A DNA stretch of 64,000 bases from the NCBI GenBank assembly GCA_900291925.1, contig UWYS01000019.1, forward strand, positions 372,001 to 436,000. The letters are read 5' to 3'. The position numbers and the translations under genes were made by a program. This document shows, in pieces, positions 33,799-44,200 of the stretch; position 1 is the first letter of the stretch, and each line of letters begins with the position of its first letter. The DNA comes from Thecaphora thlaspeos (lineage: Eukaryota > Basidiomycota > Ustilaginomycetes > Urocystidales > Glomosporiaceae). The notes under the pieces were generated by a model. That model did not search any database and was not told where the DNA came from. It saw only the letters and a program-made list of their open reading frames with translations.

Positions 33799-35886
33799 AT
33801 GTCATCCTCCAACTCCAACCAGCAACAGGTCGAAACGGCCGACAAGAAGCCCGCCAAGAGCAGCAGCAACGGCGTTGAGGCGCCTCCGCTCGTCCACCTC
33901 ACCAACCGCTGGATCCAGCAGCTCACTGGCCGTATCCGCTCGCGCCCCATCCCGTGGGAAGGCTACCATCGCGCCGATCTCCTCAGCGCAGAGGAGCTCA
34001 AGATGATTAAGAACGTAGACGCCGTCGTCATTGGCAGCAACCGCGCCAAGCTTGACCCGCTCCTCGACGAGCACGGCCCCGAGTACGTCTCCCTCTACCT
34101 CCGCCTCCTCTCCAAGCTCAGCCGCACAGACACGCTCCAGCAGATTCTCGTCCTCGTCGACGACATGCTCGTAGGCAGGGACGACAGAATCCAGCTGTTC
34201 CTCTCCCTCGATGGTCAGGAGGTCCAGGACGGCGTCGGTTTCCCCTGGAGGCCCTTTGTCAAGTGAGTGATGTCGAGTCAGCGAGCGAGTACGCGCGGAA
34301 GATGAGCCGGCGACTGACTTTCCGTCCATCTCTCTCCGGCCTCCGACCGCCCGCTCGCACGCAACCATGGCAGGCTCCTCGACGTCCCCGACGACTTTGT
34401 CCAACTCAAGGCGGCGCACTACCTCACCCTCCTCCTCGTCTTTTCGGCGTCACGATCATCGCAGCCGAAGGCGCCTGCCGGCGTCCTGCCCCGCCTCTTG
34501 ACGTTCCTCACTTCGCTCTTGCAGGGCGCCGTTAACCCGATCCCTGCGCAGAAGTCGGCCCAGCAAACGCAGAAGCAGCAGCAGCAGCAGGCGTCTTCGT
34601 CGTCATCATCGAACAGTGGCAACAACGCCGGCGGCTCGAGCAACAACAACAGCGGGAGCGACGCCACCTCGTCGGCCGTACGCCGCCTTTCGCCGGACTA
34701 TGCCGAGGGCAACGGGCCAGAGATTGCGCTCGTGCTTCTCGAGGCCCTGCTGCGGGCACAAGCATACCGCAAGCAGGTGTGGAGGGAGGAGGTTATGCGT
34801 CTTGGCAACACCTCGACCAGGAAGGTCGGCCAGGAACGCAGTGGCGACGGCGGCGAACACGACGACGACGCAACGGTGCGAAGCGAGCGGGGCCTGCTGC
34901 CGGAGCTGATCTACATGCTGCGCTTCAGCATGGTACGACCCGACTCGGCCAGAAACTCGATCGGCCCCTCGCCGTCCGGCTCCGGCAAGGCCACGCCCTC
35001 GCGCGGGACGATGACCACCACGAGCGGTGTTTCCTCGACGCTCGTCGCCGGCGCGCTGTCCAATAGCGGGGGAAGTAGCAACAGCGAACGCGCAAGCACG
35101 CAACTCGTCTACCAGATCGTGCTTTGCCTCTGGCTGCTCAGCTTCGACGACGAGATTGCCGAGGAGATCAACGTCAAGTTTGGTGTCGTTCCGGTGCTCT
35201 ACGAGGTTTCGCGTGGCGCGGTCAAGGAGAAGGTGATCCGCGTCACGGTTGCCACGCTGAGGAATCTGCTGAGCAAGGCGCCCGAGGCCAACGCGTCGGC
35301 GATGCTGGGAAGCAAGCTGTTGCCGCTGTGCGAGAATCTGATTGCGAGAAAGTGGAGCGACGAGGAGATCGAAGAGGACCTGTCATTCCTGCGCGACGAC
35401 CTGGCGCACAGGCTCAAGGGCATGAGGTGAGCACCTTTGGAAGCCCCAGCGCTGACGGCACCTGAAGAGAAGCAAAGTACCGTCGACTGACTGGATGAGC
35501 TTCCTCTGCTAACCGCCTTGCACGCCAATTCTAGCACGTTCGACGAGTACCTCTCCGAGCTGTCGTCCGGCAGGCTGACGTCGGAAAACCCGGCGCACGA
35601 GCTGGATGACTTCTGGCGCGAGAACGCGCCCAAGTTTGTGGAGAAGGACGGCGAGGTGCTGCGGCAGCTGGTCGAGATCCTGCGGTCGAGCGACGAGCCC
35701 GAGACGCTGGCGATTGCGTGCAGCGATGTGGGCAAGTTTGTGCAGTTCTTTGAGCAGGGCAAGAAGCGCGTGACGGACCTGGGCGCCAAGGCGCGCATCA
35801 TGGAGCTGATGTCGAGCGAGGACAACGAGGTGCGCCTCAATGCGCTGCATACGGTCAGCAGGCTGGTGAGCGCCAGCTGGCGCTAG
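33799..35886 (+). CDS. VMA13: Vacuolar ATPase V1 subunit H
   Basis: Three exons: 33799..34262, 34374..35426 and 35535..35886, giving 622 aa. The N-terminal block (RPIPWEGYHRADLLSAEELK near 50-70), the ARM/HEAT-like helices that follow, and the C-terminal block FWRENAPKFVEKDGEVLRQL then LGAKARIMELMSSEDNEVRL are characteristic of subunit H. Subunit H joins the V1 sector to V0, activates ATP hydrolysis in the assembled pump and inhibits free V1. Yeast Vma13 is 478 aa; the extra length comes from a Gln/Ser/Asn-rich insert (about 215-250) and Ser/Gly-rich loops in the middle. Exon 2 uses acceptor GGCAG at 34373, which restores LLDVPDDFVQLKAAHYLTLL. Confidence 0.92.
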
Positions 35887-36121
35887 CTGGCGGCACACGA
35901 GGGTGAAAGAAGGCCGGGCTTTGCTTTGTTGTTTGTAGATGGTCGGAACCCCGTTCTTCCTCCATGTGTTTGACTCGTAGCATTTCCAGTGTGGTTGACG
36001 TTATTCATGATGACAATTTCGAGGATGGAGATGGCATCGTATCGTCGCATTTGCGGGATGAGCTGAGTCGAGGGATCGGTGGCGTCAGTGTATGTGAAAA
36101 ACGGCAAGCTTATTCGGAGGG

Positions 36122-36149
36122 AAAAAAAAAAAAAAAAAAAAAAAAAAAA
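36122..36149. repeat. Poly-A run (28 nt)
   Basis: Twenty-eight consecutive A, about 240 nt past the VMA13 stop. It could be a genomic A tract or a mark of retroposed sequence; no gene copy precedes it except the VMA13 3' region itself. Confidence 0.9.
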
Positions 36150-36560
36150 GGTATCTCCTTTGGTGCTGTATGTGGGGACGAAGCGTGTCGACATTGTCAT
36201 AGCATTAAGGGTGGCAAAGACAAAAACCTGGCGAGTGTGATGATGAGCTGGTCTAGAGTACAGTGGGCGAGGATGATGTATGGACGTCGACCGACCTCTG
36301 CCTGACATTTGGCTGTAGGCTACACGTAGGCCGCGGCCGACGACGGGCGAGGTGCAGGCGGGGGTGAAGCGCAAGCCAGGCAGGTGGCGCGCGGTGGCGA
36401 CGTGGCGGAGCTTCGGAAAGGCCGGGTGCGCTTCTTCGTGTGCTTGTTGCGCATCGTCATTAGCCGTGTATATCCGGGCGCCTCCTTTCCTTTGCTCCTC
36501 CTACGCCGTCTTCCCCCCTGCCTTCCCACCGTCTCCTCGTCCTCCCCGGTCCCCCTCGTC

Positions 36561-36566
36561 TATAAA
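36561..36566 (+). promoter_or_regulatory. TATA-like box of the kynureninase gene
   Basis: TATAAA stands alone in GC-rich, pyrimidine-rich sequence 128 nt before the start codon, a sensible place for a core promoter element. Confidence 0.45.
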
Positions 36567-36693
36567 GTGGTGTGTGCCAGGAAGAAACGGTCGGGCTCTT
36601 GACTCCTTGATACCACCACCACCACCACCACCACCATTGTCCCCGCCCCCCGCTTGTCACTTGCAAACCCCCCAGGCCCCTCCAGCATACACC

Positions 36694-38445
36694 ATGTCGA
36701 CAACCGCGCCCCCCAGCCAGCCCGCGACGGCGCAAGGATTCCCCTACCAGCAGCACCACGAATTTGACGTCTCCTCGTTCCGTGAAGAACTCTTCCAGCT
36801 CGCCAAGCAGCTCGGCCCCGATGTCCAGCTCACCGACCGCACGCTCGCCGAGCATCTCGACGTCCAGGATCCGCTCAATGCGATGCGACAGAACTACCAC
36901 ATCCCCACGCTCGGCGACATCTGCGACCCTGCCCTGCTCAGCAAGGCCGACTCGTCCGCCTCGCCCTCGGACGAAGCGCTGTACATGTGCGGCAACTCGC
37001 TCGGTCCGCTACCCAAACTCTCTGAAAAGTACGTCGGCGAGGAGCTAGACGCCTGGAAGCGCAAGGCCGTCATCGGCCACTTCAGCCACCCTTACAGCCG
37101 ACCATGGACCTCGGCCCATCTGGGCGTTTCGGAGATGTGCGCCGACCTCATTGGCGCCAAGCCGAGCGAGGTGACCGTCATGGGCACGCTGACCGGCAAC
37201 CTGCATAGCCTGCTCGCCACCTTCTACCGACCTGCCGTGAAACCCTTCGGCGTCGGCTTCAACGGCGACGTCGACGAGGCGAGGAAGCGCGGCGACAAGG
37301 TGCGACACAAGATCCTCTACGAGTTCAAGGCATTCCCATCAGACCGTTACGCGCTCGCCTCGGCGATCGAGCTCAACGGCTTTGACGTCGAGACGTCGCT
37401 CATTACGCTCAAGCCCAAGGAGGGGCGCAAGACGCTCGATGAGCAGGACATCCTCGACACGCTCGACGCCCTCGGCCGCGAGGGCGAGACGGCCCTTGTC
37501 CTCCTCGGCGGCGTCCAGTACTTTACCGGCCAATTCTTCCCGATCGAAAAAATGGTCAAGCTCGCCCACAGCCACGGCATTCTCTTTGGCGTCGACCTGG
37601 CGCACGCCTTTGCCAACGTTCCGCTCAGGATGCACGACTGGGGTGTCGACATGGCCTGCTTCTGCACCTACAAGTACGGCCAGTCCGGACCGGGAGGCAT
37701 GGGCGGGCTCTTTGTGCACGAAAAGTGGACCGACGACGTCGAGATCGAGCTGACACGGCCGGCCGGATGGTACGGCCACGAGCGCAAGACGCGCTTCAGC
37801 ATGCCCGAGCACTTCAAGCCGGAACGGGGTGCGGGCGGATGGCAGGTGTCAAACGGATCGGCGCTCGACCTGGCGTCGTTGCGCGGATCGCTCGAGACGC
37901 TCTTCAAGGTCAAGGAACTCGTACAGCTTCCCAAGTCGACGTCAGCGTCGACGGCAGAGGGCGCGGAGAAGGGGGAGGTGGGGTACGGCAGCGTGATGCC
38001 GATCCTACGCGCTCGCTCGCTCCGCCTGACGTCATACCTCGAGATGCTCCTCACCTCTCCGGGCTTCCTACCGGACAGCGTCGACGTCAAGCTCGTCACG
38101 CCGTCCAACCCTGCTCAGCGCGGTTCGCAGCTTTGCATCCAGTTCCCCGAAGTCAACGACGACACCACGACCGCACCCACACCCGCCCCGGCGCAACAAG
38201 GGACGAACGGCAACGGCAACGACGTCCCGCCACCGATCGATGACAAGAAACTCATCGCACGCGCCCACGCCCGCGTCGAAAAGTCGAGGGGACTCGTGGC
38301 GGATATTCGTCACCCTGACATCCTGAGGCTCGCGCCGTTGGCGCAGTACTCGACGTTCGTAGATGTCTTCAGGAGCGCAGAGGCGTTGAGGATCAGTATC
38401 GAGGAGATCAAGGCGGGTACCAAGTTGACGAGCATGCGACGGTAG
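36694..38445 (+). CDS. BNA5: Kynureninase
   Basis: A single exon of 583 aa. Hallmarks of this fold-type I PLP enzyme are present: LYMCGNSLGPLPK near 90, the PLP-site block VDLAHAFANVPLRMHDWGVD, and FCTYKYGQSGPGGMGGLFVH with the Schiff-base lysine near residue 327. It hydrolyses kynurenine and 3-hydroxykynurenine to anthranilate or 3-hydroxyanthranilate plus alanine, in tryptophan breakdown and de novo NAD synthesis (cytosol). It is about 100 residues longer than typical family members because of an N-terminal extension and a Thr/Pro/Gln/Asn-rich insert near 490-515. The start is the first ATG (ACCATGTCG) after the leader. The 3' end is 226 nt from convergent GSH2. Confidence 0.95.
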   Translation: MSTTAPPSQPATAQGFPYQQHHEFDVSSFREELFQLAKQLGPDVQLTDRTLAEHLDVQDPLNAMRQNYHIPTLGDICDPALLSKADSSASPSDEALYMCGNSLGPLPKLSEKYVGEELDAWKRKAVIGHFSHPYSRPWTSAHLGVSEMCADLIGAKPSEVTVMGTLTGNLHSLLATFYRPAVKPFGVGFNGDVDEARKRGDKVRHKILYEFKAFPSDRYALASAIELNGFDVETSLITLKPKEGRKTLDEQDILDTLDALGREGETALVLLGGVQYFTGQFFPIEKMVKLAHSHGILFGVDLAHAFANVPLRMHDWGVDMACFCTYKYGQSGPGGMGGLFVHEKWTDDVEIELTRPAGWYGHERKTRFSMPEHFKPERGAGGWQVSNGSALDLASLRGSLETLFKVKELVQLPKSTSASTAEGAEKGEVGYGSVMPILRARSLRLTSYLEMLLTSPGFLPDSVDVKLVTPSNPAQRGSQLCIQFPEVNDDTTTAPTPAPAQQGTNGNGNDVPPPIDDKKLIARAHARVEKSRGLVADIRHPDILRLAPLAQYSTFVDVFRSAEALRISIEEIKAGTKLTSMRR

Positions 38446-38671
38446 AGCGAGCGACTCGTGAAGATGATGATTGCGAGAAATGACGTTTTTGTTGATTCGT
38501 ACGACGTCGTTATGTAGACTGATTTCAGACTAGGCGAAGGGGGTGGGCGTGTTGAGATGCTCCTATGGTCCCCTCCAACGCCATCGTCTGACCCACCATA
38601 GTCGACGACACCGTCTATCCACTTCCTTTTCCGCGACGCCCTTATCGCATTGATACGCTCCTTGCCTTGCT

Positions 38672-40381
38672 CTAAAGCAACAAGGGACTATCGATAACGC
38701 TAAACCCAACCGCGACACCACCTTCGTCACTCTCCCTTGCCTTTGTCCTGAGAAGGAACCCTCCAGTTTTATGATGCGAAATCTCAATCTGTCCCTCTCC
38801 CTCCTGGGCTTTGTCCTTGTAGAGTATGCTACCGTAGACGCCCAGTTCCGATACGACATCGTTGGCCAATACAGCCATGGATGTCGAAGAAGAGGAAGAA
38901 GGGGTGGCAGCTTTAACCAACCAATTGCCCACACCGCTAGGAGGTCGGATGAGAGACATGAGGATGTATCCTTCTCTCTGCTTGACTTCCGTTGCGTCAT
39001 CGTCATCTTTTGCTGCCATAGCTAGAAGGGCAGGTGGGATGTCTCGTCTGTAGATGTTGTTTCCTCCTCCTTCTCTCTGAGGTTTCAAGACGTACCTCTC
39101 CGGAAACTTGATGGCTAGATTGTACGCTTCCTCTCCCAACTCGGACGTGTCGAGAGGGTAGAGGTCGGTGTAGCTTTCCCTAACATCTCGAACGTCGTGT
39201 TCGCTCAACGTCTTGCCGCCCGTCGTGGAGGAGGCGGCGGCGGCGAGGAGGAAACGTTCCGTCATGCCTCGTTCCGCAAGCACCTGTTGCACCTTCTTGG
39301 CTCCCGCCAGTTGAAGTGCGACGGCGGGACATTTGATGGCGTATGACTTTTCCAGATGCTCGCGCAGCGTCCATTCCGACGCGCTCGGGTAGTCGGACGG
39401 TCCGTAGCCCGCTCGATAGTAGATGACCGACACCTCGACAGGCGTCCCGCCGTACGGTGGCGTGACGAAGAGGTGTCGATCCTCGCCTACTAGCTTGGCC
39501 GACGTGTGCAGCTGCGAGAAGGTCTGCCGCATCACGGGGATGCCGTGGACGATGGAGAGCGTATGCTCGATGCAGCGTTGGTCGAATGCGTTGCGCTCGT
39601 GCTCCTGCACCACGAACAGCACCACAGGCGTGGAGGGCAGCACAGCTTGACGCTGTCGCGTGGGGGCGGGGAGGTTGCGCTGGTCGAGGTAGGCCAGGTG
39701 CGCGGATGCCAGGCCCGAGGATAGGACGTCCAGGGCTTCGTTGTTCGGGAAGCGCTCGAGATCCGCCAACTTGCCCGCCTCGGCGCCAAAGTAGCCCGCC
39801 GAGTTGGCGGCAAGATGGCGGTGGAGACCGGCGACCTTTGTGCAGAGCGCACCGAAGCTGGCAGAGATGGTGTTGAATTCCACCTGTTTCAATTGCACCG
39901 CCTCGCCACTTTCTTCCGGCTTGGCGGCGTCGAGTCGATGAAGGAGATAGTCGCTACGGAACAGACCCAGAGCCAGCTTCTGCTTGCTCCCTTGACCGTC
40001 CTGTTGAAGGCGCTGATAGACGTGCCAGAGCGCCGCCTGGAACGAGTCAACCTTGGAGACGCTGCCGCCGATGACGTCGCGGAGGAAGGAGGGGGAAGAG
40101 GCGATGGAGGCATAGAGGAGGTCGTAGGTGGGTTGGAGGGACTGGGCGTATTGGAAGAGAGGCCGAGGGAAGGGAGAGGGGAGGAGGGAGAAGGGTGCGT
40201 GGATCACGCTGTCGTACGGTGGGACGGGCGAGGCGGAGGTGGGCGGGGCGAGGGGTCGGTAGACGATGCCGTGAGAGAGGGCGTAGTCGGTGGCGAGGTG
40301 GGAAAGGTGTTGGATCTGCTCGAGGGTGAGAGACGAGGGGGGCCAGGAGGGGAGGCTTGTGGGGGTGGTGTTGTGCGACAT
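38672..40381 (-). CDS. GSH2: Glutathione synthetase
   Basis: A single exon of 569 aa starting MSHNTTPTSLPSWPP. Eukaryotic GSH synthetase features appear in order: N-terminal LTLEQIQHLSHLATDYALSH, the substrate block LKQVEFNTISASFG, VSVIYYRAGYGPSDYP, the ATP-grasp Gly-rich loop FPERYVLKPQREGGGNNIY, and C-terminal GYILMSLIRPP. It joins gamma-glutamylcysteine and glycine with ATP in the cytosol. Runs of Asp/Ser (AKDDDDATE, PSSSSSTS) are loop insertions. The frame remains open upstream of the ATG, but that part only translates the GGAAGGA repeat. It shares a 430-nt promoter with MED31. Confidence 0.95.
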   Translation of the reverse strand: MSHNTTPTSLPSWPPSSLTLEQIQHLSHLATDYALSHGIVYRPLAPPTSASPVPPYDSVIHAPFSLLPSPFPRPLFQYAQSLQPTYDLLYASIASSPSFLRDVIGGSVSKVDSFQAALWHVYQRLQQDGQGSKQKLALGLFRSDYLLHRLDAAKPEESGEAVQLKQVEFNTISASFGALCTKVAGLHRHLAANSAGYFGAEAGKLADLERFPNNEALDVLSSGLASAHLAYLDQRNLPAPTRQRQAVLPSTPVVLFVVQEHERNAFDQRCIEHTLSIVHGIPVMRQTFSQLHTSAKLVGEDRHLFVTPPYGGTPVEVSVIYYRAGYGPSDYPSASEWTLREHLEKSYAIKCPAVALQLAGAKKVQQVLAERGMTERFLLAAAASSTTGGKTLSEHDVRDVRESYTDLYPLDTSELGEEAYNLAIKFPERYVLKPQREGGGNNIYRRDIPPALLAMAAKDDDDATEVKQREGYILMSLIRPPSGVGNWLVKAATPSSSSSTSMAVLANDVVSELGVYGSILYKDKAQEGEGQIEISHHKTGGFLLRTKARESDEGGVAVGFSVIDSPLLL

Positions 40382-40440
40382 GACAGGGGAGGGGGGGATG
40401 TGATGGCAGAGGTGAACGGAGGAAGGTGCAAGGTAGAAAG

Positions 40441-40489
40441 AGGAAGGAGGAAGGAGGAAGGAGGAAGGAGGAAGGAGGAAGGAGGAAGG
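40441..40489. repeat. (AGGAAGG)7 heptamer repeat
   Basis: Seven perfect tandem copies of AGGAAGG, all purine on the plus strand and so pyrimidine in the GSH2 leader. It begins 60 nt upstream of the GSH2 ATG and can in principle form triplex DNA. Confidence 0.9.
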
Positions 40490-40590
40490 AGGAAAAGAGG
40501 AAGAGGACGGCTTCGCGTGCGGCGGGCACCGAGGAAGGGTCCACGCGCTAAAGTCCGGCCGCGCACACGCACGGACCACCGCGCGCGTTT

Positions 40591-40730
40591 GCTTTGCTTT
40601 GCTTTGCTTTGCTTTGCTTTGCTTTGCTTTGCTTTGCTTGGCTTGGCTTTGCTTGGCTTTGCTTGGCTTGGCTTTGCTTGGCTTTGCTTGGCTTTGCTTG
40701 GCTTTGCTTTGCTTTGCTTTGCTTGGCTTG
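40591..40730. repeat. 28-unit pentamer array of GCTTT and GCTTG
   Basis: Exactly 28 contiguous 5-nt units with no indel, of two kinds only: GCTTT (18) and GCTTG (10). The first nine are all GCTTT; the two kinds then alternate irregularly. The array ends 81 nt before the MED31 ATG. Confidence 0.95.
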
Positions 40731-40811
40731 TCTCTTCCTCTCCTTTCTTATTCCACGCTGGTCAGCCTGCACGCTCGCCATCCCTCATCGCCATCGTCTT
40801 GTCTGTCCAGC

Positions 40812-41356
40812 ATGTCTTCCTGCCCTGCCTCCACGCCGGTACATCCCACCGTGCGCCACTCCAACACCACCACCTTTACACGCGATCTCGAGTTCCTCTC
40901 TTCTCTCTCCAACCCGTACTACCTGCACACGCTCGCCTCGCAACAACGCCTCTCCGACCCTTGCCTCCTTCTGTACCTTCGTCATCTCAACTACTTTCGC
41001 CATCCACGTTATGTCAGGTACCTTCAGTATCCACAGGCGCTCCACATGCTGGACCTGCTGCAGCACAAACAGTTCAGAGAGGCGTTAAAAGACCAGGCTT
41101 GGGCAAACGAAATCGCTAACAGACAGGCAAGACATTGGGCGACTTGGTGAGTTGCTTGTCTCCATCTTTGCCAGATCCAGCCGCGAGCAAGACGGAGAGC
41201 TCACCATCGGCACGTATCTCTGAGCCCTCCAATCACACCCCTAACCACCATAGGCGTGACCCCACCGGCGATGCCGACCAAGCAGACGAGGCGCAGAGCA
41301 GAGACACGGTACAGAGCGACTTCAAGCCGCCGCCACCGCCGCAACAGTCGTCGTAA
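40812..41356 (+). CDS. MED31: Mediator complex subunit 31 (Soh1)
   Basis: Two exons: 40812..41146 and 41254..41356, giving 145 aa. The single conserved domain covers about residues 23-100: FTRDLEFLSSLSNPYYLHTL, then LYLRHLNYFRHPRYVRYLQY and PQALHMLDLLQHKQFREAL, the hallmark of Med31. The second exon adds a short Asp/Gln/Pro-rich tail. Med31 sits in the Mediator middle module, contacts Med7, and helps link activators to RNA polymerase II. The stop is 266 nt from the convergent transporter gene. Confidence 0.93.
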
Positions 41357-41622
41357 CAACAACCCTCCCACCTCCCTCCCAACTGCATCGACTCAGCACA
41401 CGTTCCCAAACCACACAGCACCCCCTCTCCATTCTCGCCCTCACACTTGTACACTACCGCAAACTCTAGCATACCCTCGCGTCGCCCTTGTCCCACCAGC
41501 CTATCTCACAATCCCGGTCCCCCCCTCCCCGTCATGCTATCCTACAAAGCTATTGCCCGTCTCCCTCTCTCCGCTGGTATCCCATCCTTCCAACTCGGCC
41601 TCTTCCATGATCTTTTCCCTCC

Positions 41623-44200
41623 TTAGCCTCTCCCTCTCCCTCTCTCTCTTTCGTGAGACAGAATCTCAACACTGACCTTGTGCGTATCGATCTCTATCGC
41701 ATCCGCCCCTCCCTCGGTCTCCGCCTCTCGATCGAACAATACCTCGTCGTCGTCGTCGTCGTCATCGTCATCGTCATCGTCCGTGTGGTGCGGTAAGACG
41801 CTGTACCGACCGCTCGGCGTAGAGAGAGAATGCATTCCGCCTCCATCGTTGCGTTCGCGCGTGCATCGAGGACGAGACGACAGCGAGTGCGCAAACGAAG
41901 AGGCGCGTGACCGTAGCGATTCGCCCAGCTCGTTGAGACCCGTCGCTGAAGAGGTGCGCGAAAACGCCGTAGGGCCCTGCGTGATGAGGCGATACTTGAG
42001 GTAGTTGTACAGCCCGATACCTGCAGGCGTAAACCAAGGAGAGAAGCGAGCGCCAACAGGAAACAACTTGCCATCAGTCGCTGGACATACAAGGCCCGAA
42101 GGGGGTTTTGCACAAGCACCAGCTGCAACACTCACCCAGCAGCGCGATGCAGAGGCCCGTAATGTTGATGGGCGTCAGCTCGTCGCCAAATATGGTACTG
42201 GCGATCATGATGGTCAGCACCTCTTTAAAGATGCCCGCCACCGAGAGCGTTACGACCGACGTCCTCTTGATCAGCCTGCAAGTTTGTTGTGATGTTGAGC
42301 CAAAGTCGTGTCTTCATCGTCAACTTCTCACCATGCCGTCCTAGGCAGAGAGGCAAGAGGGGGGCCACTCACGCAAACTCGCTCAGGTTCATCCCAAGCG
42401 CCAGCAGGCCCGGGGCGGTGATGAGCGCCACCGTCTTGAGCGTCCTCCAGAGACCATCGAACCATCCATTGTCGCTCCCAAAGATGGCATGCCAATCTTC
42501 AAAGACTCCGCTAAAGACGACCAGGCACACGCCCATCACCGGCGCCAGCCAGAAGATGGTGGCGATCGGATTGTTCATGCCCATGCCGTCGCGGTCCAGG
42601 AGCATCTGCGTCAGCGTCCACCGCAACCCGCCCATCGCCGAGGCGATCAGTACCTGGATGGCGCCGACGAGGACAAACTTTGTCTCGGCTGCTACCATCA
42701 ACACCACCTGTGGGCATAGGTCGGGCAAGAGGGAGAGCGGAGATCATAGTTAGCAAGAGAAGCACGACAAGGTTGAGCCACGCCGAGCGTGCAAGGAAGA
42801 ACGAGGAGGAGAGAGTGGGAACGCACGCCGATAGTGATCAGCGAGATGATGCCGATCAGGGACCAGCGCATGACCTCGAGGCGAAAGAGAAAGGCAAAGA
42901 AGAGGACAAAGGCGAGGTTTGACGACTTGCACATGGCTGAATTTGCGCAACGATGGATTAGAGGGCGAAAACGGGACGGATGTAAGTCAAGCAGTGCTCG
43001 AGCGGGACGGCGCCGAATCAGGTACTCACTGTAGAATGTCAACGTAATCGTCTTGAGGCTAGTGTTGGACAGTCCAATGTCTAGTGCCGTCGCCGCTGCA
43101 CAGGGTACCACCTTTGACCTGCGACAGACGTAACGTGAATCGACCAGCGAGTCAGCCTCATCTCAAGCTACGCGTTGCATCCTTCTTTGGCCAGGAAAGG
43201 GGGGCGACTCACAGCCACTCGCGACCGCTCGGCCTGGCCTTCTCTCCGTTTGGCTTCCTGGGAACCAGCTTTTCGTCAAACACCTTCATCGCGATGCTGG
43301 CGAGGAGGAATTGGACCGCCATGTGGCAGGTGGTGACAAAGAGCGGGTAGGAAAAGTTGAGACGGTCCGGCGAAAACATCCACTTGTTGTAGATCGAGAT
43401 GAGCGTCGAGAAGGTATCTGCGGCGGCAGGAATGGGAGAAAGAAGGTAAGGCAACGGGAGTCGTTTGCCAGCGGTGTGCACCTAGAGAGAGAAACATGGG
43501 TAGAGTACGAGAAAGTGTCGAGCTACTCACACCAAGCTCCGATCAAAGTAAGGTTTACCATCGCCGCTCTCCAGTATGCCCTTTTGCGCTGCTTGGTGGT
43601 ACCGCCGTCGGAGTGCTCCAGCGCCCGTGTCGAGATACCCTGGGAAGCTTCGGCCGCTATTCTCCAATACGATCCACCTCCCGTCAAAGAAGCGTGATGC
43701 TGCCCCGCCGCTGCCGTCGTTCCGGCTTCTGCATAGTCGTACCTTGTCCGCCTGCCCATGTCGGCCTTGCGTTGCCCGCTGAGCAGCCTCGCTTCGCCGA
43801 TCTCGTCTTCTTCTTCGTCTATGTAGGTGTGGTGTATGCTGGCGCCTCTTGTCGCCTGCGTTTCGCTAGACCGTATGCGTTCGGCAGAGCTGCGGGTGGG
43901 GAAGTTGATGGGTTCGTCATTGTCCTCCTCGTCGTCTTCGCCATTTTCGCTTTTAGCGGTTGCCGCTGCCGCTGTTGCCGCGTATCTGGAAGGTTGAGCG
44001 GCAGGATCGCTGTGTTGTGGCGTGTCAGAGTCGGCTTTGCCTGTGCTCGTGTTTACAAAGGCAACGCTGGGATCATCATCGCGTGCAGTCGTCGAGAGTG
44101 GGTTGCTGGTGGACGCCGTAGCCGCCGACGCTGCTTCCGGTGGAGGGGTGGACGATGTAGCATCTGTCCAGGCGTTGTCGTTGTAAGAAGGGGAGACCAT
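41623..44200 (-). CDS. SLC35/TPT-family nucleotide-sugar or sugar-phosphate transporter (SLC35C2-like)
   Basis: Seven exons: 44200..43531, 43417..43213, 43118..43030, 42936..42827, 42707..42373, 42275..42136 and 42020..41623, giving 648 aa. A 220-residue hydrophilic, acidic N-terminus precedes the membrane domain, which opens with WYTFSTLISIYNKWMF assembled across intron 1, the signature of the triose-phosphate-transporter branch of the DMT fold. About ten membrane helices follow (for example NLAFVLFFAFLFRLEVMRW and LIGIISLITIGVVLMVAA), ending GLCIALLGIGLYNYLKYRL. The C-terminal tail is cytosolic-type with a run of 12 Asp. The family works in Golgi or ER membranes; substrate cannot be read from the sequence. 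The nearest named relatives are SLC35C2 and yeast Ymd8. The start is the first ATG of the open frame, so the N-terminus is less certain. Confidence 0.85.

Larger units (their letters stand above)
35887..36693. other. Intergenic between VMA13 and the kynureninase gene
   Basis: An 807-nt spacer between genes on the same strand. The left half should include the VMA13 3' UTR and contains a 28-nt A run. The right half is the kynureninase promoter, with a TATA-like box and a pyrimidine-rich, (CCA)n-containing leader. Confidence 0.55.
40382..40811. promoter_or_regulatory. Repeat-filled divergent promoter of GSH2 and MED31
   Basis: The 430 nt between the two start codons hold a heptamer repeat on the GSH2 side and a 140-nt pentamer array on the MED31 side. 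Little unique sequence is left for promoter elements. Confidence 0.65.

Noticed and set aside
39815..41119. 434-codon plus-strand frame over GSH2, the pentamer array and MED31
   Set aside because: It is antisense to GSH2 and then out of frame with MED31; its middle only translates the repeats.
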